From: a virus
IMG/VR virus record: IMGVR_UViG_3300044825_002755
Coordinates: 1-20,650 of that record
DNA: 20,650 nucleotides
Reading direction: 5' to 3' (one strand)
Both the position numbers and the translations under genes were made by a program. The notes under the pieces were generated by a model, which saw nothing but the letters and a program-made list of their open reading frames with translations, was not told where the DNA came from and ran no database searches. The stretch's first letter is position 1. Each line of letters starts with the position of its first letter. Shown piece after piece: positions 20,145-20,650 of this stretch.

Positions 20145-20608
20145 TGGCAGCAACTAAGCTCGAATACAACGGATCAGTCAAAGACGGAAAAATAACCCTT
20201 CCAAAGCGTTTACGTGAGGAAGTAGTGGCATCGTTTGAAGGCAAGCAAATCCGGGTTGTATTCGAGCGCAAGAAAAAGGTTAGAACGCCATCGCAGAACT
20301 CTTATTATTGGGCGGTTATAGTCCCGATGATCTTGGATGAAATGATCAATCTAGGCAATGAAGGGCTACAATCTGGCAATGAAGAGGATTTGAAAATGAT
20401 CCACGATTTTTTGAAAGATCGATTCCTAAAACCCATAGTAGTAGCCGACGCTAATGGAGTTGAGATAAAAATGCCGCCTAGCACCAAGACGCTATCTACC
20501 GTTGAATTTATGGAGTTTATTGATGACATTTGTAGGTGGGCAGCAGAATCTTTGCATTTGAATATCCCTCAACCAGGGGAGCAAACAGAACTTTTCGACC
20601 ATGAGTAA
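20144..20608 (+). CDS. NinB-like recombination protein
   Basis: The 154-residue protein has 'LPKRLREEVVASFEGKQIRVVFERKKKVRTPSQNSYYW' (motif RTPSQNSYYW at 47-56), followed by helical segments ending with a Trp-containing 'FIDDICRWAAESL'. This matches the NinB/Orf-like pattern of phages, proteins thought to bind single-stranded DNA and assist annealing recombination. It follows Bet and the exonuclease. The end EQTELFDHE contains QTELF, close to the sliding-clamp binding consensus. The next gene starts inside its last 8 bases. Confidence 0.75.
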   Translation: MAATKLEYNGSVKDGKITLPKRLREEVVASFEGKQIRVVFERKKKVRTPSQNSYYWAVIVPMILDEMINLGNEGLQSGNEEDLKMIHDFLKDRFLKPIVVADANGVEIKMPPSTKTLSTVEFMEFIDDICRWAAESLHLNIPQPGEQTELFDHE

Positions 20609-20650
20609 CAACAGAACAAAACCAATCCATCCAAGCTGGGATGAAGCACT
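20601..20650 (+). CDS. Unknown gene, only the N-terminus in the window
   Basis: An ATG at 20601, overlapping the end of the NinB-like gene by 8 bases, opens a frame MSNNRTKPIHPSWDEA that runs to the window edge. The overlap and position support a real gene in the recombination block. Sixteen residues are too few to name it. Confidence 0.55.
   Translation, partial: MSNNRTKPIHPSWDEA

Noticed and set aside
1-20650. CRISPR array or insertion sequence
   Set aside because: No regularly spaced repeats other than the four iterons were seen, and no transposase or terminal inverted repeats; the IstB-like ATPase fits a helicase loader better.

Overview
The window is a stretch of a bacteriophage or prophage genome that most likely infects a member of the Bacteroidota. 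The host assignment is inferred from four things. Promoters fit the Bacteroidota pattern (TTG or TTTG, about 20 bases, then TAnnTTTG). Starts lack Shine-Dalgarno sequences and have A-rich leaders. There is a primase of the BT4734/VirE-N plus PriCT-2 type. Two proteins end in DLPF/SLPF-like tails. The phage assignment rests on tightly packed, mostly overlapping small genes around a replication and recombination core (iteron initiator, DnaC-like loader, primase, DnaB, Bet/RecT, YqaJ exonuclease, NinB-like, YopX). No capsid, tail, integrase, lysis or repressor gene is visible.

Layout. (1) Bases 1-3418: a leftward cluster of about 13 very small genes, several of them membrane or zinc-ribbon proteins. 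It includes a recognisable DUF2829/Tad2 (Thoeris anti-defence) homologue and a 22-residue CxCxxC microprotein. The far-left gene is cut by the window edge. (2) Bases 3419-4383: about 1 kb without convincing protein genes, holding back-to-back promoters, a tRNA-like fold in the leftward leader, three successive rightward terminators, and a short structured RNA in which the loops of two hairpins are complementary over 8 bases. (3) Bases 4384-7358: rightward genes led by a replication initiator that contains four 18-bp iterons followed by an AT-rich tract, the same design as lambda ori in gene O. (4) Bases 7359-13875: SNF2-type helicase, DNA methyltransferase, zinc-ribbon proteins, DnaC/IstB-like ATPase, PAPS-reductase-like protein and primase. 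(5) Bases 13876-17773: ASCH-like protein, DnaB helicase, membrane-tailed GIY-YIG protein and a DUF6283-like protein. (6) Bases 17774-20650: Bet/RecT, YqaJ exonuclease, YopX, NinB-like protein, and the start of one more gene.

How the parts may work together. The initiator would open the iteron origin, the DnaC-like ATPase would load DnaB, and the primase would prime. Bet, the exonuclease and NinB form a single-strand-annealing recombination module. Three near-identical elements (ATACC-N8-GGTAT followed by TG) sit directly after stop codons at 7360, 13876 and 17776. Each overlaps the -33 box of a predicted promoter, so they look like operator-promoters that divide the rightward region into co-regulated blocks. 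The most original signals are this operator family, the kissing-loop RNA before the first rightward gene, the tRNA-like leader and the iteron origin. All functional statements are read from sequence only; no searches were run.
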